Shown: in pieces, positions 33,982-46,731 of the stretch
How positions within the stretch are numbered: position 1 is the stretch's first letter
Layout of the letters: every line of letters starts with the position of its first letter
From: CAVSCD01 sp963726335
Lineage (GTDB): Bacteria > Acidobacteriota > Aminicenantia > Aminicenantales > UBA8522
Length of the DNA stretch: 64,000 nucleotides
Reading direction: 5' to 3'
Assembly: GCA_963726335.1 (NCBI GenBank)
Contig: CAVSCD010000004.1
Span: 558,001 to 622,000, forward strand
The notes under the pieces: generated by a model
The model's input: the letters and a program-made list of their open reading frames with translations, nothing else
What the model was told of the DNA's origin: nothing
Databases searched by the model: none
Made by a program: the position numbers and the translations under genes

Positions 33982-35407
33982 TCAGGGCAAAGGCAGCGCG
34001 GACACCGCCTGCCGGATGGCAGACAGGATGTGGCCGGGAAAGATCCCGAGCTGGAGAACGCCGTAGAGGCACAGGAAAAGCACAAGATAGAGGGCGGGGT
34101 TTTCCTGCCCGATCGTGACGTCGCGCGAGGGTTCCCTCATGTACATGGCGACGATGATCCTCAGGTAATAGAAGACCGAAACGAGGCTCGCCAGGACGCC
34201 GATGATCACGAGCGGCGTCAGGCCCTGGCGGACGGCGGCGCTGAAGACATAGAACTTGGCCAGGAACCCCGCCGTGGGCGGAAAGCCCGCCAGTGACAGG
34301 AGAAAGACCGCGAACGCGCCTCCGATCCAGGGATACTTGAACCCGATCCCGGCGAAGTCCTCGATCTCGAGGTATTCCTGGCCCCGCCGACTCAACCCGA
34401 TCAGGGCGGCAAAGGCGCCGATGTTCATGAACACATAAGCCGTCAGGTAGAAGACGAGGCCCGCCGGGTCGCCGGCGAGGACCGCGACCAGGATATAGCC
34501 GGCATGGGCGATCGAGGAGTAGGCCAGGAGACGCTTGACGTTCGTCTGCCGGAGGGCGACGAGGTTGGCGATGACCATCGTCAGGGCGCTCATCAGCCAG
34601 ACGGCCGAGAAGACGAGCGTCGCGCCCAGTGCCGTCTGCCAGAAGTTGAGGAATATCCTGACGAAGACCACGAAGCCGGCCGCCTTGGGGCCGACCGAAA
34701 AGAAGGCCGTAACGGGCGTCGGAGCGCCCTCGTAGACGTCGGGCGTCCACATGTGGAAGGGCACGATGGCGATCTTGAACCCGAAGCCGACGACGACCAG
34801 CCCCACGCCGAAGATCCCGAGGAGCGTCAGCCCGCCGAGGCTGAAGGCGCGGATGACATCCGGAACCGCCAGGGATTCCGTGGCGCCGAAGAGGAAGGCC
34901 AGCCCCAGGACAAGGAAGGCGCTGGCGAAGCTGCCGAGGAGAAAGTACTTGAGCGCCGCCTCGCCGGACCTCGCGTCCCGGCGCCGCATCCCGGCCAGCG
35001 AGTAGCAGGATATGGAGAGGACCTCGAGCCCCAGGAACATGACCAGGAGGTCCCGGGTTGAGGTCATGATCATCATGCCCGAAAGGGCGAAAAGGAGGAG
35101 CGCGAAGATCTCGCCGTGATTGGCCTCCTGCTCGGCCATGTATCTCATCGACAGAAGAATGACGAGCGCCACGGCCGCGCAGAACAGGATCGACACGAAG
35201 ATCGCCAGCCGGTCGAGCACCAGGGCGCCGCCGAAATAGGTGCGGCCGCGATCCCAGGAGCCCGCCGCCAGGAGGCCGGAGGCGAGCAGGGAGGCGATGG
35301 CCACGAACCCGAGGTAGCTTTTATTTTCAGAGTTCCGGAAGGCTTCAAGGAGCAGGACGACAAGCGCGCCCAGCACGACAGCGGCGAGAGGGAAGACGGC
35401 TGAGACG

Positions 35408-35415
<8 letters not shown>
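33982..35415 (-). CDS. nuoN: NADH-quinone oxidoreductase subunit N (complex I membrane arm)
   Basis: This 477-residue antiporter-like subunit of the proton-pumping arm has about 14 transmembrane helices. Typical features are the Glu in LGLEVLSISCYSLAG (helix 5), the Lys in the broken helix 7 region FKIAIVPFHMWTPDVYEGAPTP, and the Lys or His residues of later helices (LLAYSSIAHAGY). It is the last gene of the nuoJK-L-M-N operon and its start overlaps the nuoM stop by 8 bases. Confidence 0.95.
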
Positions 35416-37026
<1,611 letters not shown>

Positions 37027-37030
<4 letters not shown>

Positions 37031-38930
37031 CCGAACACCAGAAAACCCAGGAAGATGACAACGCCCAGGAGGATGGCCAGCGCGTAGTCCTTGACCTCAC
37101 CGGTCTGAAGATAGGCGAGGGCCCTGCCGGAGAACCCGGCCGCCCCGGCCGTCCCGTTGATCGTCCCGTCGATGACCTTGAGGTCGAAATTCCGATAGAC
37201 CGCATCGGAGGCCTTGAGCATCGGGTTGACGAGGACGGCGTTGTAGATCTCGTCCACGTAATACTTGCGGTAGAGGAGCTTATAGAGCGCCGGGAAGCGG
37301 GCCACCAGCCGGTGGGGAACCCGCGGGGACCGGAGATAGAAGATATAGGCGACAAAGATCCCGCAGAGGGAGACCGCGACCGAGATCAGGATCAGGAGCC
37401 ATTCGGTGCTTATGCCCGGGCCGCCCTCGTGGCCGGCGTGGATGACGGGCTCGAGGAACCGGCTGAACAGGTTCGCCTTCTCGCCAAAAACGAGGGGCAG
37501 GCCGGCGTATCCGGCCACGACCGAGAAAAACGCCAGAATAATGAGGGGCACGGTCATCACCGGGGGGGACTCATGAAGATGCGCCTTGGCGTGCTGGTCG
37601 AGCCGCTCCTCGCCGAAGAAGGTCAGGAAGATGAGACGGAACATGTAGAAGGCGGTCAGCACCGCGCCCATGACGCCCAGAGCCCAGATGAAATACTGCC
37701 CTTCGGCGAAGGCGTGGGTCAGGATCGCGTCCTTCGAGAAAAAGCCCGACAGGAACGGCACCCCGGCGATGGCGATCGCCCCCACCAGGAACACCGGGTA
37801 AGTGACGGGGAGGTATTTCCGCAGCCCGCCCATCTTGCGCATGTCGAGCTCACCGGACAGGGCGTGCATGACGCTCCCCGCCGATAAAAAGAGGAGGCTC
37901 TTGAAGAAGGCATGGGTCGTCAGGTGGAACATCCCGGCGGCGTAAGCCCCCACGCCGCAGCCGATGAACATGTAGCCGATCTGGGAGATCGTCGAGTAGG
38001 CCAGGACCCGCTTGATGTCGTTCTGGGTCAGGGCCATGGTTGCGGCGAAGATGGCCGTCACGGCGCCGACGAGCGCGACCACGTGGGCGGCGACACCCGA
38101 AAGCGTGAACAGCGGGTTCATCCGGGCGACCATATAGACGCCGGCCGTGACCATGGTCGCGGCGTGGATCAGGGCGCTCACCGGAGTCGGGCCTTCCATG
38201 GCGTCGGGCAGCCAGACATAGAGAGGAAGCTGGGCGGATTTTCCGGTCGCGCCGACAAAGAGCAGGATGGCGGCGAGCGTCGCCGCGGCGGGCGCGACGT
38301 TCCCGGCGGCGATCGAGGCGTTGATGGCCCGGAAATCGAAACTGCCGACATTCTGGAAGATAAAGAACATCCCCAGGATGAAGGCGGCGTCGCCGATGCG
38401 GTTGACGATGAACGCCTTCTTGCCGGCGCTCGCGGCCGATTGCCGGTCGAACCAGAACCCGATCAAAAGATAGGAGCAGAGCCCGACGCCCTCCCAGCCG
38501 ACGAACATGAGGATCAGGTTCGAGGCCAGCACCAGGATGAGCATGGCGAACATGAACAGGTTGAGATAGGTGAAATACCGTTTATACCCGTCTTCCTTGG
38601 CCATGTAGCCTGCGGAATAGACATGGATCAGGAACCCCACGCCCGTCACGACGAGCGTCATGACCGAAGACAAAGGATCGAGCTGAAAGGACAGGTCGGC
38701 GGAGAACTGTCCCGACTGGATCCAGTGGAAGAACGTCTTGACGACGGGAAGAGCTTTCGGCAGGAGATCTTGAGCAGGCCGAAAAACGAGACGAGGGAAA
38801 TAGCGAACGAAGCCAGGACGGATAGGCAAGCCTGCCAGGCGACGTACTTTCTCGGGAGCAGGCGGCCGAAGACGGCCAGGATGAGGGCGCTCGCGCCGGG
38901 GATGAGCGGTATCAGCCAGAACAACGACAT
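37027..38930 (-). CDS. nuoL: NADH-quinone oxidoreductase subunit L (one frameshift)
   Basis: This is the distal antiporter-like subunit with the long lateral helix at the C-terminus, expected length about 630 residues. The N-terminus (MSLFWLIPLIPGASALILAVFGRLLPRK) lies in one frame from 38930. The rest, from about LLPKALPVVKTFFHWIQSGQ, is in another, so a single-base shift occurs near 38765. All core motifs are present after it: the Glu in FVGWEGVGLCSYLLIGFWF, KSAQLPLYVWLPDAMEGPTPVSALIHAATMV (split here for length), and the Lys in DIKRVLAYSTISQIG. The total span is not a multiple of three. A sequencing or assembly error is more likely than a real mutation, because the neighbours are intact. 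Confidence 0.92.
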
Positions 38931-38933
38931 CGT

Positions 38934-39734
38934 CTAGCCCTTCATCAGGTTCATGTCTTCGGCCCTGACGGATTTCTTCTGGCGGAAGACAAGGAGAATG
39001 ATGGCCAGGCCGACCGCCGCCTCGGCGGCCGCCACGGTGATGACGAAAAAGACAATGACCTGGCCCGCCGTCGAGCCGGCCGACCGGGCCAGCGCCACAA
39101 ACGCCAGGTTGGCGGCGTTGAGCATGACCTCGACCGCCATGAACATGGTGATCACGTCGCGCCGGACAAAGAAAGCGACGACGCCCAGCGCGAAGAGGAC
39201 GAGGCTCAGGACGAAGAAATAGCTGACCGGGATCATTCCGTCCGGCCTCTCTTTCTTCGCCAGGACGATGGCCCCGACGAGCGCGGCGACGATCAGGATC
39301 GAAGTGATCTCGAAGGGATACAGGTACTCGGTGAACAGCAGCCGGCCGAGGGTCACGGGCCGGCCGATCGGCTCGCCGCCCGTGCGGCCGAATTCAAAGA
39401 AGGTCCAGCGCACCGCAAGCAGCAGCTCCGCGAGGAGGACTGCGGCCAGGACCGAGGCCAGGACGGCGGCCCACTTTTTCCGGTCCGGCGGGACCCCCTG
39501 CTCGAGGTTGACCAGCATGATGACGAAAATGAAGAGGACCATGATGGCCCCGGCGTAGATGATGATCTGCACGGCGGCGATGAAGGGGGCGTCGAGAAGG
39601 CCGAACAGGCCGCCCAGCGCGGCGAAAACGAGTACGAGATAAAGGGCGCTGTAGGCTTGATTCCGGGTAACGATCATCGCCACGACGGCGGCGACGCAGA
39701 CGGTGGCGAGGAGGAAAAAGAGGAAAACTCCCAT
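38934..39734 (-). CDS. nuoJK: Fused NADH-quinone oxidoreductase subunits J and K
   Basis: One open frame of 266 residues holds both small membrane subunits of complex I. Residues 1-165 are NuoJ-like (five helices; AAVQIIIYAGAIMVLFIFVIMLVN is the diagnostic pi-bulge helix). Residues about 170-266 are NuoK-like, starting MIPVSYFFVLSLVLFALG, with conserved membrane Glu residues in MFMAVEVMLNAANLAF and AAAEAAVGLAI. In most bacteria the two are separate, overlapping genes; here the linker KKERPDG joins them without a stop. A TTGACC-17-TATAAT promoter lies directly upstream. No nuoA-I genes accompany the operon in this window. Confidence 0.88.
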   Translation of the reverse strand: MGVFLFFLLATVCVAAVVAMIVTRNQAYSALYLVLVFAALGGLFGLLDAPFIAAVQIIIYAGAIMVLFIFVIMLVNLEQGVPPDRKKWAAVLASVLAAVLLAELLLAVRWTFFEFGRTGGEPIGRPVTLGRLLFTEYLYPFEITSILIVAALVGAIVLAKKERPDGMIPVSYFFVLSLVLFALGVVAFFVRRDVITMFMAVEVMLNAANLAFVALARSAGSTAGQVIVFFVITVAAAEAAVGLAIILLVFRQKKSVRAEDMNLMKG

Positions 39735-39744
39735 TTTTCTTATA

Positions 39745-39780
39745 CGCAACGATTATATTGATTGCCTGAGAAGGGGTCAA
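39745..39780 (-). promoter_or_regulatory. Sigma-70 promoter of the nuoJK-L-M-N operon
   Basis: On the minus strand TTGACC (39780-39775) and TATAAT (39757-39752) are 17 bases apart. The predicted start, near 39745, leaves a leader of only about 11 bases before the ATG at 39734. Confidence 0.7.
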
Positions 39781-39844
39781 GCGGAACACGAAAATCCCCG
39801 AATTTTCTTTGCGCCCCGGCCTCCGCGCGGATTCACGGGACGTG

Positions 39845-39863
39845 AACGAATTCTCCGGAATTC
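39845..39863. promoter_or_regulatory. Inverted-repeat site, copy 1 (possible operator)
   Basis: AACGAATTCTCCGGAATTC read on the minus strand is GAATTCCGGAGAATTCGTT, nearly identical (one gap) to the site at 49691-49710. It lies about 100 bases upstream of the nuo start site and the same distance before the tRNA promoter. Confidence 0.35.
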
Positions 39864-39961
39864 TTATCGTATCACCGGGATTCCGTGTTTCACCAGAAAA
39901 TTGACAGGGTCTGGGGAAAACACAGATTGAAAACGGTTGAGAGGGGAAGGAATGATTTCTT

Positions 39962-39989
39962 TTGACATTGGGGCGTGATTTGCTATAAT
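39962..39989 (+). promoter_or_regulatory. Consensus sigma-70 promoter of the initiator tRNA
   Basis: Perfect TTGACA (39962-39967) and TATAAT (39984-39989) boxes with a 16-base spacer, ending 11 bases before the mature tRNA. Confidence 0.8.
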
Positions 39990-40000
39990 AACGGCGGTAC

Positions 40001-40077
<77 letters not shown>

Positions 40078-40231
40078 TTTTTTTTTGCCCTTTTTTCCCC
40101 TCTCCCCACCGGATCGTTAAAACCCTCTGCCTGGCTGTTCAGCGTCATTATGGCTAAGCCCTGATCATGGACCTGGCCCAGATGGCGCTTGCGGGAATAA
40201 GCTGACAGGCGATCTGCCGTGAATTTCGTGC

Positions 40232-40260
40232 TTGACTTGATACAGCAGCGGCGCTATACA
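40232..40260 (+). promoter_or_regulatory. Probable sigma-70 promoter of the surface repeat-protein genes
   Basis: TTGACT (40232-40237), a 17-base spacer and TATACA (40255-40260), about 95 bases before the ATG at 40356. Apart from this nothing was seen in 40087-40355. Confidence 0.5.
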
Positions 40261-40355
40261 CTTGGAATAGGGCGGGGGATACTCGGCAGAAAAGCGGCAT
40301 AAGGTTTTTTAAGCCTCGTGCATTTCTTAAAGTGCTACCGGGGAGGAGAGGGGCC

Positions 40356-43300
40356 ATGAAAAACCCGATCCCAACTATTCCCCTTGTCTCGCTCACGGTG
40401 CTTGTTCTCTCCGTCGGCGGAGGGCAACCCAGATCGCAACAAGGCCCGCAAGAGACCTCACCTGCACTAAATAACCAAAACATCAGAATAGACATTGACT
40501 ACGGCAAAATGCCGCTCTATTTCATTCCCAACCAAGGCCAGATGGACAAACAGGTGGCCTACTATGTCCAGGGGAAAGACAAGACAATCTATTTCGCGCC
40601 GGGAGGGATCACATTTGCGTTGACCAAGGCTTCTCCCAAAGACAATCGTCCATCGTGGCCTGGTATGCTCGGCCCGTCACGGGACCTGCTTCAAGACAAA
40701 ATCGAGGTGAGGGAGGCAGGTCCCAGCGGAGAGGAAGCAGAGCCAGGGCTCGCTGTGAAAGGCGAACCTGGGCGCAGTCCAACGGGAGCCTCTGAACGGT
40801 GGATAGTCAAGCTCGAGTTTGTGGGGGCCGACCAGCATGTTAAACCTGTCGGTGAGGCCGAGACGGGTGCGGTCGTATCCTATTTCAAAGGGAAGCCAGC
40901 GGAGTGGCGGACGGGGCTTCCGACATACTCAAAGATCACCTATACCAACCTCTGGCCCGGTATTGATCTCGTCTATTACGGAACGGTCAATCGCCTGAAA
41001 TACGAGTTCATCGTTCATCCTGGGGCCGACCCCTCTAAGATCCGCCTGGGGTATCGGGGTGTGGATAGCGTCTCGGTTGACGGGGAAGGCCGTCTAAGGG
41101 TTACTACCCCAATGGGCGGTTTTGCCGATGATGTGCCTGTGGCGTATCAACAGAGAGACGGGGGAAGATTAGATATCAAATTGGCCTACAAAATGGACCG
41201 GAGTTCAAATCAAGTCAATGAAGTCGCAATGGCTGGCCCGGCTCGCCTGGGTTTTGAAATAGAAACCGAGTTTTTGGGTGCTGCCAAAGATGGGCCGATT
41301 GCCGAACTGACGAAGTTCTTTGGGGCAGAAGGAGATTTAGAAACAAAAACATATTCATACGGCTTTGAGGTCGGGGGCTATGATCCTGGTCTGCCGCTAG
41401 TCCTCGATCCGGCCATCCTTGTTTATTGCGGGTATATCGGCGGCTCCAGTTATGACTATGCCAACGGAATTGCCGTAGATGGGGCAGGGAACGCATACGT
41501 GACAGGCTATACTTCTTCCGCAGAATCCACCTTCCCTGTGACCTTGGGGCCGGACCTAACTCAGAGCGGAGATTGGGACGCCTTTGTGGCCAAGGTCAAT
41601 GCGGCGGGCACAGCGCTTGACTACTGCGGCTATATCGGCGGTTCCGGAGCCGACTATGCCTACGGGATTGCCGTGGACGGGTCGGGAAATGCCTATGTGA
41701 CAGGGTACACTTACTCCTCCGAGACCACCTTCCCTGTAAACGCGGGTCCGGACTTGACACACAACGGTGTGAGGGACGCCTTTGTCGCCAAGGTCGACGC
41801 GTCGGGCACAGCGCTCGTCTACTGCGGCTATATCGGGGGCTCCGCCGATGACTGGGGCGCCGGAATTGCTTTGGACGGTTCAGCGAACGCCTATGTTACA
41901 GGGCACACCCCCTCGACTGAAACCACCTTCCCGGTGGCGGTTGGGCCGGACTTAACCTACAATGGCGGAAGCCAAGATGCCTTTGTGGCTAAGGTCAATG
42001 CTACGGGCACAGGGCTTGTCTACTGCGGCTATATCGGGGGCTCCTTAACTGATATTGGCCGCGGAATTGCCGTGGATGGGTCAGGGAACGCCTATGTGAC
42101 AGGGCGTACCGACTCCACAGAAGCCACCTTCCCGGTGACCGTGGGGCCGGACCTGACTCAAAATGGCAATACTGACGCCTTTGTGGCTAAGATCAATTCG
42201 GCGGGCACAACGCTTGCCTACTGCGGCTACATCGGCGGATCGTTAAATGACTGGGCCTCCGGAATTGCCGTGGATGGATCGGGGAACGCCTACGTGACGG
42301 GAGATACTTGGTCTACCGAATCCACCTTCTCTGTGAGCGTCGGGCCGGACCTGACTTACAATGGGGGCTTATGGGACGCTTTTGTGGCCAAGGTTAATAC
42401 GGCGGGCGCGGCGCTCGTCTACTGCGGCTATATCGGCGGCTCCGGCAAAGATGAGGGCGGTGGAATTGCCGTGGACGGGTCAGGGAATGCTTATGTGATA
42501 GGTCAAACCGAGTCCACCGAAGCCACCTTCCCGGTGGCCGTAGGGCCGGACCTAACTTACAATGGGGGCATCTTTGATGCCTTTGTGGCTAAGGTTAATG
42601 CGTCGGGTACCGCGCTTGTTTACTGCGGTTATATCGGCGGCTTCGATTATGACCTCGGCTATGGAATTGCCGTGGATGGGTCACGGAACGCCTACGTGAC
42701 AGGCCACACGGGCTCCACAGAAACCACCTTCCCAGTAATTGTGGGACCTGACCTGACTCAGAATGGACTATTTTTTAATGACGCCTTTGTGGCCAAAGTC
42801 TATTATTTCGATGAGCGAATCCCCAAACATGCGGTGGGTGATTTTGATGGGGACGGAACGGATGAGGCGGCAGTTGATTTCGGCCCGAATGGCGCATGGA
42901 TCTGGGATGGCGGCACTTGGACGGTGCTGACTATCCTTGACCCCGAGTCCATGCTGGCGGCTGATGTCAACGGGGACGGTGTGGATGAAATCCTCCTCAG
43001 TTTTGGTCCGAGCGGATTGTGGATTGTCGTGGGCGGCGTAGGGCACGGAATCAGTTCCAGCCACGCGGAAAACATGGCCGCGGGCGATATGGATGCCGAC
43101 GGGGCCGATGAGGTTGTTTGCGATTTCGGTGTCTACGGCCTCTGGCTTTACGACGGCGGCATGTGGTCACAGATCAGCGGTGTGAATGCCGACTATGTCA
43201 CAACGGCTAATGTGGATGGAATCGGAGGAGATGAAGTTGTTGGGGACTTTGGCGCCACCGGTCTGTGGATATTCAATGCCGGCGATTGGGCTCAGTTGAG

Positions 43301-43808
43301 CGGCGTAAATGCCGACTATGTGACGGCGGGCCAGACGCCCGGAGGCGATTATCTCATTGGGGATTTTGGAACGGCGGGGTTCTGGATGTGGTCGGCGGCC
43401 GGTGGCTGGACACAAATTAGCGGTGCGAATGCCGACCATATGATCACCTTGGATACCGACGCCGATGGCAACGATGAGATCATCGGGGATTTTAGCTCTT
43501 TGGGCTTGTGGCAATGCGTTGGCGGCGCTTGGACGCAATTAAGCGGAGTGGATGCCGTTTATATGGTCCGCGTGGACGTGAATGGGGATGGCAAAGATGA
43601 AATCGCGACCGGCTTTGGATCCGTCGGGTTGTGGCTGTGGGACAACGGTGTTTGGTCGCAACTCAGCGGGGCAATCGCCGAATACCTGATTGCAGCCGAC
43701 CTGGACGGCGACAACAAGGACGAGATCATGGCCGATTTCGGAGCGCTGGGCTTGTGGATGTGGGATGAAGGCACCTGGAGCCAGATCAGCGCCATGAACC
43801 CGGAGTAA
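40356..43808 (+). CDS. Exported giant repeat protein: DUF7948-like head, seven SBBP repeats, FG-GAP-like repeats
   Basis: This 1150-residue protein starts at ATG 40356 after GGAGGAGAGG. A signal peptide (PLVSLTVLVLSVGGG) is followed by a head domain (about 45-340, with YFIPNQGQMDKQVAYYVQG and TYTNLWPGIDLVYYG, known in SBBP proteins). Then come seven near-identical 64-residue beta-propeller units (YCGYIGGS...GIAVDGSGNAYVTG...TFPV.GPDL...DAFVAKV). A C-terminal array of about nine 40-residue units follows, with calcium-type D-x-D-x-D loops (GDFDGDGTDE...GLWLWDGG.W.QLSGVNA). It is probably a cell-surface or secreted adhesion or carbohydrate-binding protein. Unlike the next two genes it is open throughout. 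Confidence 0.85.
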   Translation: MKNPIPTIPLVSLTVLVLSVGGGQPRSQQGPQETSPALNNQNIRIDIDYGKMPLYFIPNQGQMDKQVAYYVQGKDKTIYFAPGGITFALTKASPKDNRPSWPGMLGPSRDLLQDKIEVREAGPSGEEAEPGLAVKGEPGRSPTGASERWIVKLEFVGADQHVKPVGEAETGAVVSYFKGKPAEWRTGLPTYSKITYTNLWPGIDLVYYGTVNRLKYEFIVHPGADPSKIRLGYRGVDSVSVDGEGRLRVTTPMGGFADDVPVAYQQRDGGRLDIKLAYKMDRSSNQVNEVAMAGPARLGFEIETEFLGAAKDGPIAELTKFFGAEGDLETKTYSYGFEVGGYDPGLPLVLDPAILVYCGYIGGSSYDYANGIAVDGAGNAYVTGYTSSAESTFPVTLGPDLTQSGDWDAFVAKVNAAGTALDYCGYIGGSGADYAYGIAVDGSGNAYVTGYTYSSETTFPVNAGPDLTHNGVRDAFVAKVDASGTALVYCGYIGGSADDWGAGIALDGSANAYVTGHTPSTETTFPVAVGPDLTYNGGSQDAFVAKVNATGTGLVYCGYIGGSLTDIGRGIAVDGSGNAYVTGRTDSTEATFPVTVGPDLTQNGNTDAFVAKINSAGTTLAYCGYIGGSLNDWASGIAVDGSGNAYVTGDTWSTESTFSVSVGPDLTYNGGLWDAFVAKVNTAGAALVYCGYIGGSGKDEGGGIAVDGSGNAYVIGQTESTEATFPVAVGPDLTYNGGIFDAFVAKVNASGTALVYCGYIGGFDYDLGYGIAVDGSRNAYVTGHTGSTETTFPVIVGPDLTQNGLFFNDAFVAKVYYFDERIPKHAVGDFDGDGTDEAAVDFGPNGAWIWDGGTWTVLTILDPESMLAADVNGDGVDEILLSFGPSGLWIVVGGVGHGISSSHAENMAAGDMDADGADEVVCDFGVYGLWLYDGGMWSQISGVNADYVTTANVDGIGGDEVVGDFGATGLWIFNAGDWAQLSGVNADYVTAGQTPGGDYLIGDFGTAGFWMWSAAGGWTQISGANADHMITLDTDADGNDEIIGDFSSLGLWQCVGGAWTQLSGVDAVYMVRVDVNGDGKDEIATGFGSVGLWLWDNGVWSQLSGAIAEYLIAADLDGDNKDEIMADFGALGLWMWDEGTWSQISAMNPE

Positions 43809-43814
43809 AGAACG

Positions 43815-46700
43815 ATGAGATATCGATCTCCTATGATCCTGGCGGCCGTTCTCCTCCTTCTGATTCCCCCCGCTTGGGGCGAGGAAAAAGCCGGCCGCGC
43901 TCTCACTTCGAACCTGTCGTCGTCCGGGAGCCCCGACAATTGGCGCGCTGCCCTTATTGATGTTGAATGGCTCTCCCAGGTCGCCGGCGTCCTGACCGTC
44001 ACGCCAGTGGAAGGTTTTCACTCAGAAGCCCTGCCGGGCGGATCATTCATGCCGCCGGGCAAGGCCTATATCCTGCAAAATACGGGCGTGAGCCCAATCG
44101 ACTGGAGCGCGACCACGGCCTCGGGCAGCAACGCGTTTCTTTTCTCAAAGACGGCCGGCACTCTCCTGCCTTTCCAGGTGGATGCCGTGACGGTGACTGT
44201 GAATTCGAGTTATCCTTTCTCCCTCGGCGTCGACTTTGCCGACACGGTTTATTTCAGCAACATAACGAACACGCAGGGGAACACGAGCCGGGCGGTTGAT
44301 GCCGTCATCATCGATGTCAGCCAGGGAATTCTGAGTGTAACGCCGGCCGACGGTTTTCATTCCGAAGCGTATCCGGGCGGATCATTTAATCCGACCGGCA
44401 AGGCCTATTTATTGAAGAACGCTGGTGGTGGTCCGCTCAATTGGACGGTCACTGCAGCCTCCGGCGGCAATGCTTTTCTTTTCTCGAAGACAGGGGGTTT
44501 GCTCCAGCCGGGGCAGGTGGATGCCGTGGCGGTGAGCGTGAACGAGAGCTTTCCTTTCACGCCCGGCGTCAACTTTGCCGACACGGTTTATTTCAACAAC
44601 GTCACCAACACCCAGGGAAATACCAGCCGGCCGGTCGACGCCATCATCATCGATATCAGCCAAGGCGTCCTGACGGTGACACCGGCGCGAGGCTTTCACT
44701 CAGAGGCGCTGCCGGGAGGACCATTCAATCCTGCCGCCAGAGCATTTGTTTTGCAGAACACGGGGGGAGTGTGCTTAACTGGACGGCGGGCACATTTTCG
44801 GGCCAGAACAGGTTTCTTTTATCGAAATCCGGCGGTTCTCTCCAGCCTTCTCAGGTGGATTCCGTAACCGTGACGGTGAACTCGAGCTTGACATTCCTAA
44901 CTAGGCATCAATTATGCCGACACGGTTTGCTTCAGCAACACAACGAACACGCAGGGGAATACAAGCCGGGCGGTCGACGCGATCGTCATCGACATCAGCC
45001 AGGGGATCCTGAAGGTCTCGCCGACGGATGGTTTTCACGCCGAAGCCTTGCCGGGTGGAGCCTTCAATCCACCGAGCAAGAGTTATGTCTTGCAGAATAC
45101 GGGAGCAAGTCCGCTCGACTGGACGGCCACCCAGTCTTTGGGCAGCGGCTTTTTCCTTCTGTCGAAGACAAACGGTACTCTCGAGGCCGGGCAGGTGGAT
45201 GCACTGACTGTGACCGTCAACACGGGCTTTTCTTTCACCCCCGGCACCGACTATGCCGGAATTCTGGATTTCGCCAATGTCACAAACACCCAGGGGAATA
45301 CGAGCCGGGACGTCGATGCGATCGTTATTGACATAAACCAGGGCGTCTTGGCGGTGACGCCGGCCGATGGATTTCATGCGGAAGCGATACCCGGTGGGTC
45401 ATTCACTCCTCCTGCGAAGACTCTATATTTTGCAGAACACGGGAGCAAGTCCGCTCGACTGGACGGTGACCTTGGGTTCCGGCAATGAATGTCTTCCTTT
45501 TATCAAAATCAGGGGGAACTCTCCTGCCCGGGCAAGTGGATAACGTGATGGTGACTGGTGAATACGAGCATTTCTCTTTCACTCCCGGCATCGACTATGC
45601 GGATTCGGCTTATTTTCATCAACATCACAAACTCGCAAGGGAATACAAGCCGGGCCGCAGACGCGATCGTCAATGAGGAGCCCTTGTGGAGACCGCGGCA
45701 CGCCGTGGGCGATTTTGACGGGGACGGAACGGATGAGCTGGCCGTGGATTTTGGCGCCAGCGGCATCCATCTCTTTAACAATGGCTTCTGGTCGCAGATT
45801 TCGGCAGATAATCCGGAGAGCCTGCTGGCTGCCGACATCGAAAACGACAATGTCGACGAGATCCTGGCTGACCTGGGCGCGGCCGGCTTGTGGCTATGGA
45901 ACGCGGGCGCCTGGAATCAACTCAGCGGGGTGAACGTCGAGGGCCTGGCGGCCGGCGATGTCGACGCCGATGGAACCGACGAAGTCGTCGGCGATTTTGG
46001 GTCGGTCGGGCTGTGGCTGTGGAACGCAGGCTCCTGGACACAGTTGAGCGGGGTCAACGCGGACGATATCACCGTGGCGAACGCGGATGGAGGCGGTGGA
46101 GACGAGATCTTGGGCGACTTCGGCGCGACCGGTCTCTGGGTTTGGAACACGGGCGCTTGGACTATCCTCAGCGGCCTCAACCCCGATTTCGTGACGACCG
46201 GCGAGCAAAACGGGGCGAGGTTTATTTTGGGAGATTTCGGGCCGGCCGGTCTCTGGATTTGGGCGATGCCCGGTGGATCGCCCAGCTCAGCGGCCTAAAC
46301 GCGGATTATATGGTCGCCGCTAACAACGACGGGGAACCGGAAGATGAGATCATCGGCGACTTCGGAGGGACAGGCCTCTGGCACTGGGACGGCGACGATT
46401 GGACCGATCTCAACGGCACGTGGACCGTCTTCAGCGGCGTGAACGCGGATTTCCTGGTTCGGGCTGATGTCGATGGAAACGGGACCGATGAGCTCACGGC
46501 TGATTTCGGGTCCATCGGCCTATGGCTATGAAATGCCGGTACATGGTCACAGATCAGCGGCGTGAATCCTGAATATCACCTGGCCGCGGACTTGGACGGC
46601 GACAACCACCGACGAGATCCTGTCTGACTTCGGCGCCCTAGGGTTGTGGATATGGAATGAGGGGGCCTGGAGCCAGCTCAGCGCAAATAATCCGGATTAA
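43815..46700 (+). pseudogene. Broken repeat-protein gene: choice-of-anchor-like repeats plus FG-GAP-like repeats
   Basis: The gene starts at 43815, six bases after the previous stop, with signal peptide SPMILAAVLLLLIPPAWG. About five repeats of roughly 110 residues follow (VTPADGFHSEALPGGSFNP...LQNTGGSPLNWTVTAASGG...FLFSKTGGTLLPGQVD...NTQGNTSR). After them comes the same FG-GAP-like array as in the upstream protein (HAVGDFDGDGTDELAVDFG...). The frame is broken near 44765, 44900, 45410, 45485, 45610, 46265 and 46605, and a TGA (46529-46531) replaces the Trp/Gly context in LWLWNAG. All parts are recognisable in changing frames to the natural end at 46700. Either a recent pseudogene or poor sequence. 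Confidence 0.8.
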
Positions 46701-46731
46701 TGGGCGAGCCACGGGATCATGGAGTGAAGTC

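Noticed and set aside
41409..42800. Regular repeats of about 195 bases that could be taken for a CRISPR-like or satellite array
   Set aside because: They are codon-level SBBP propeller units inside one open frame; no short identical direct repeats with unique spacers exist.
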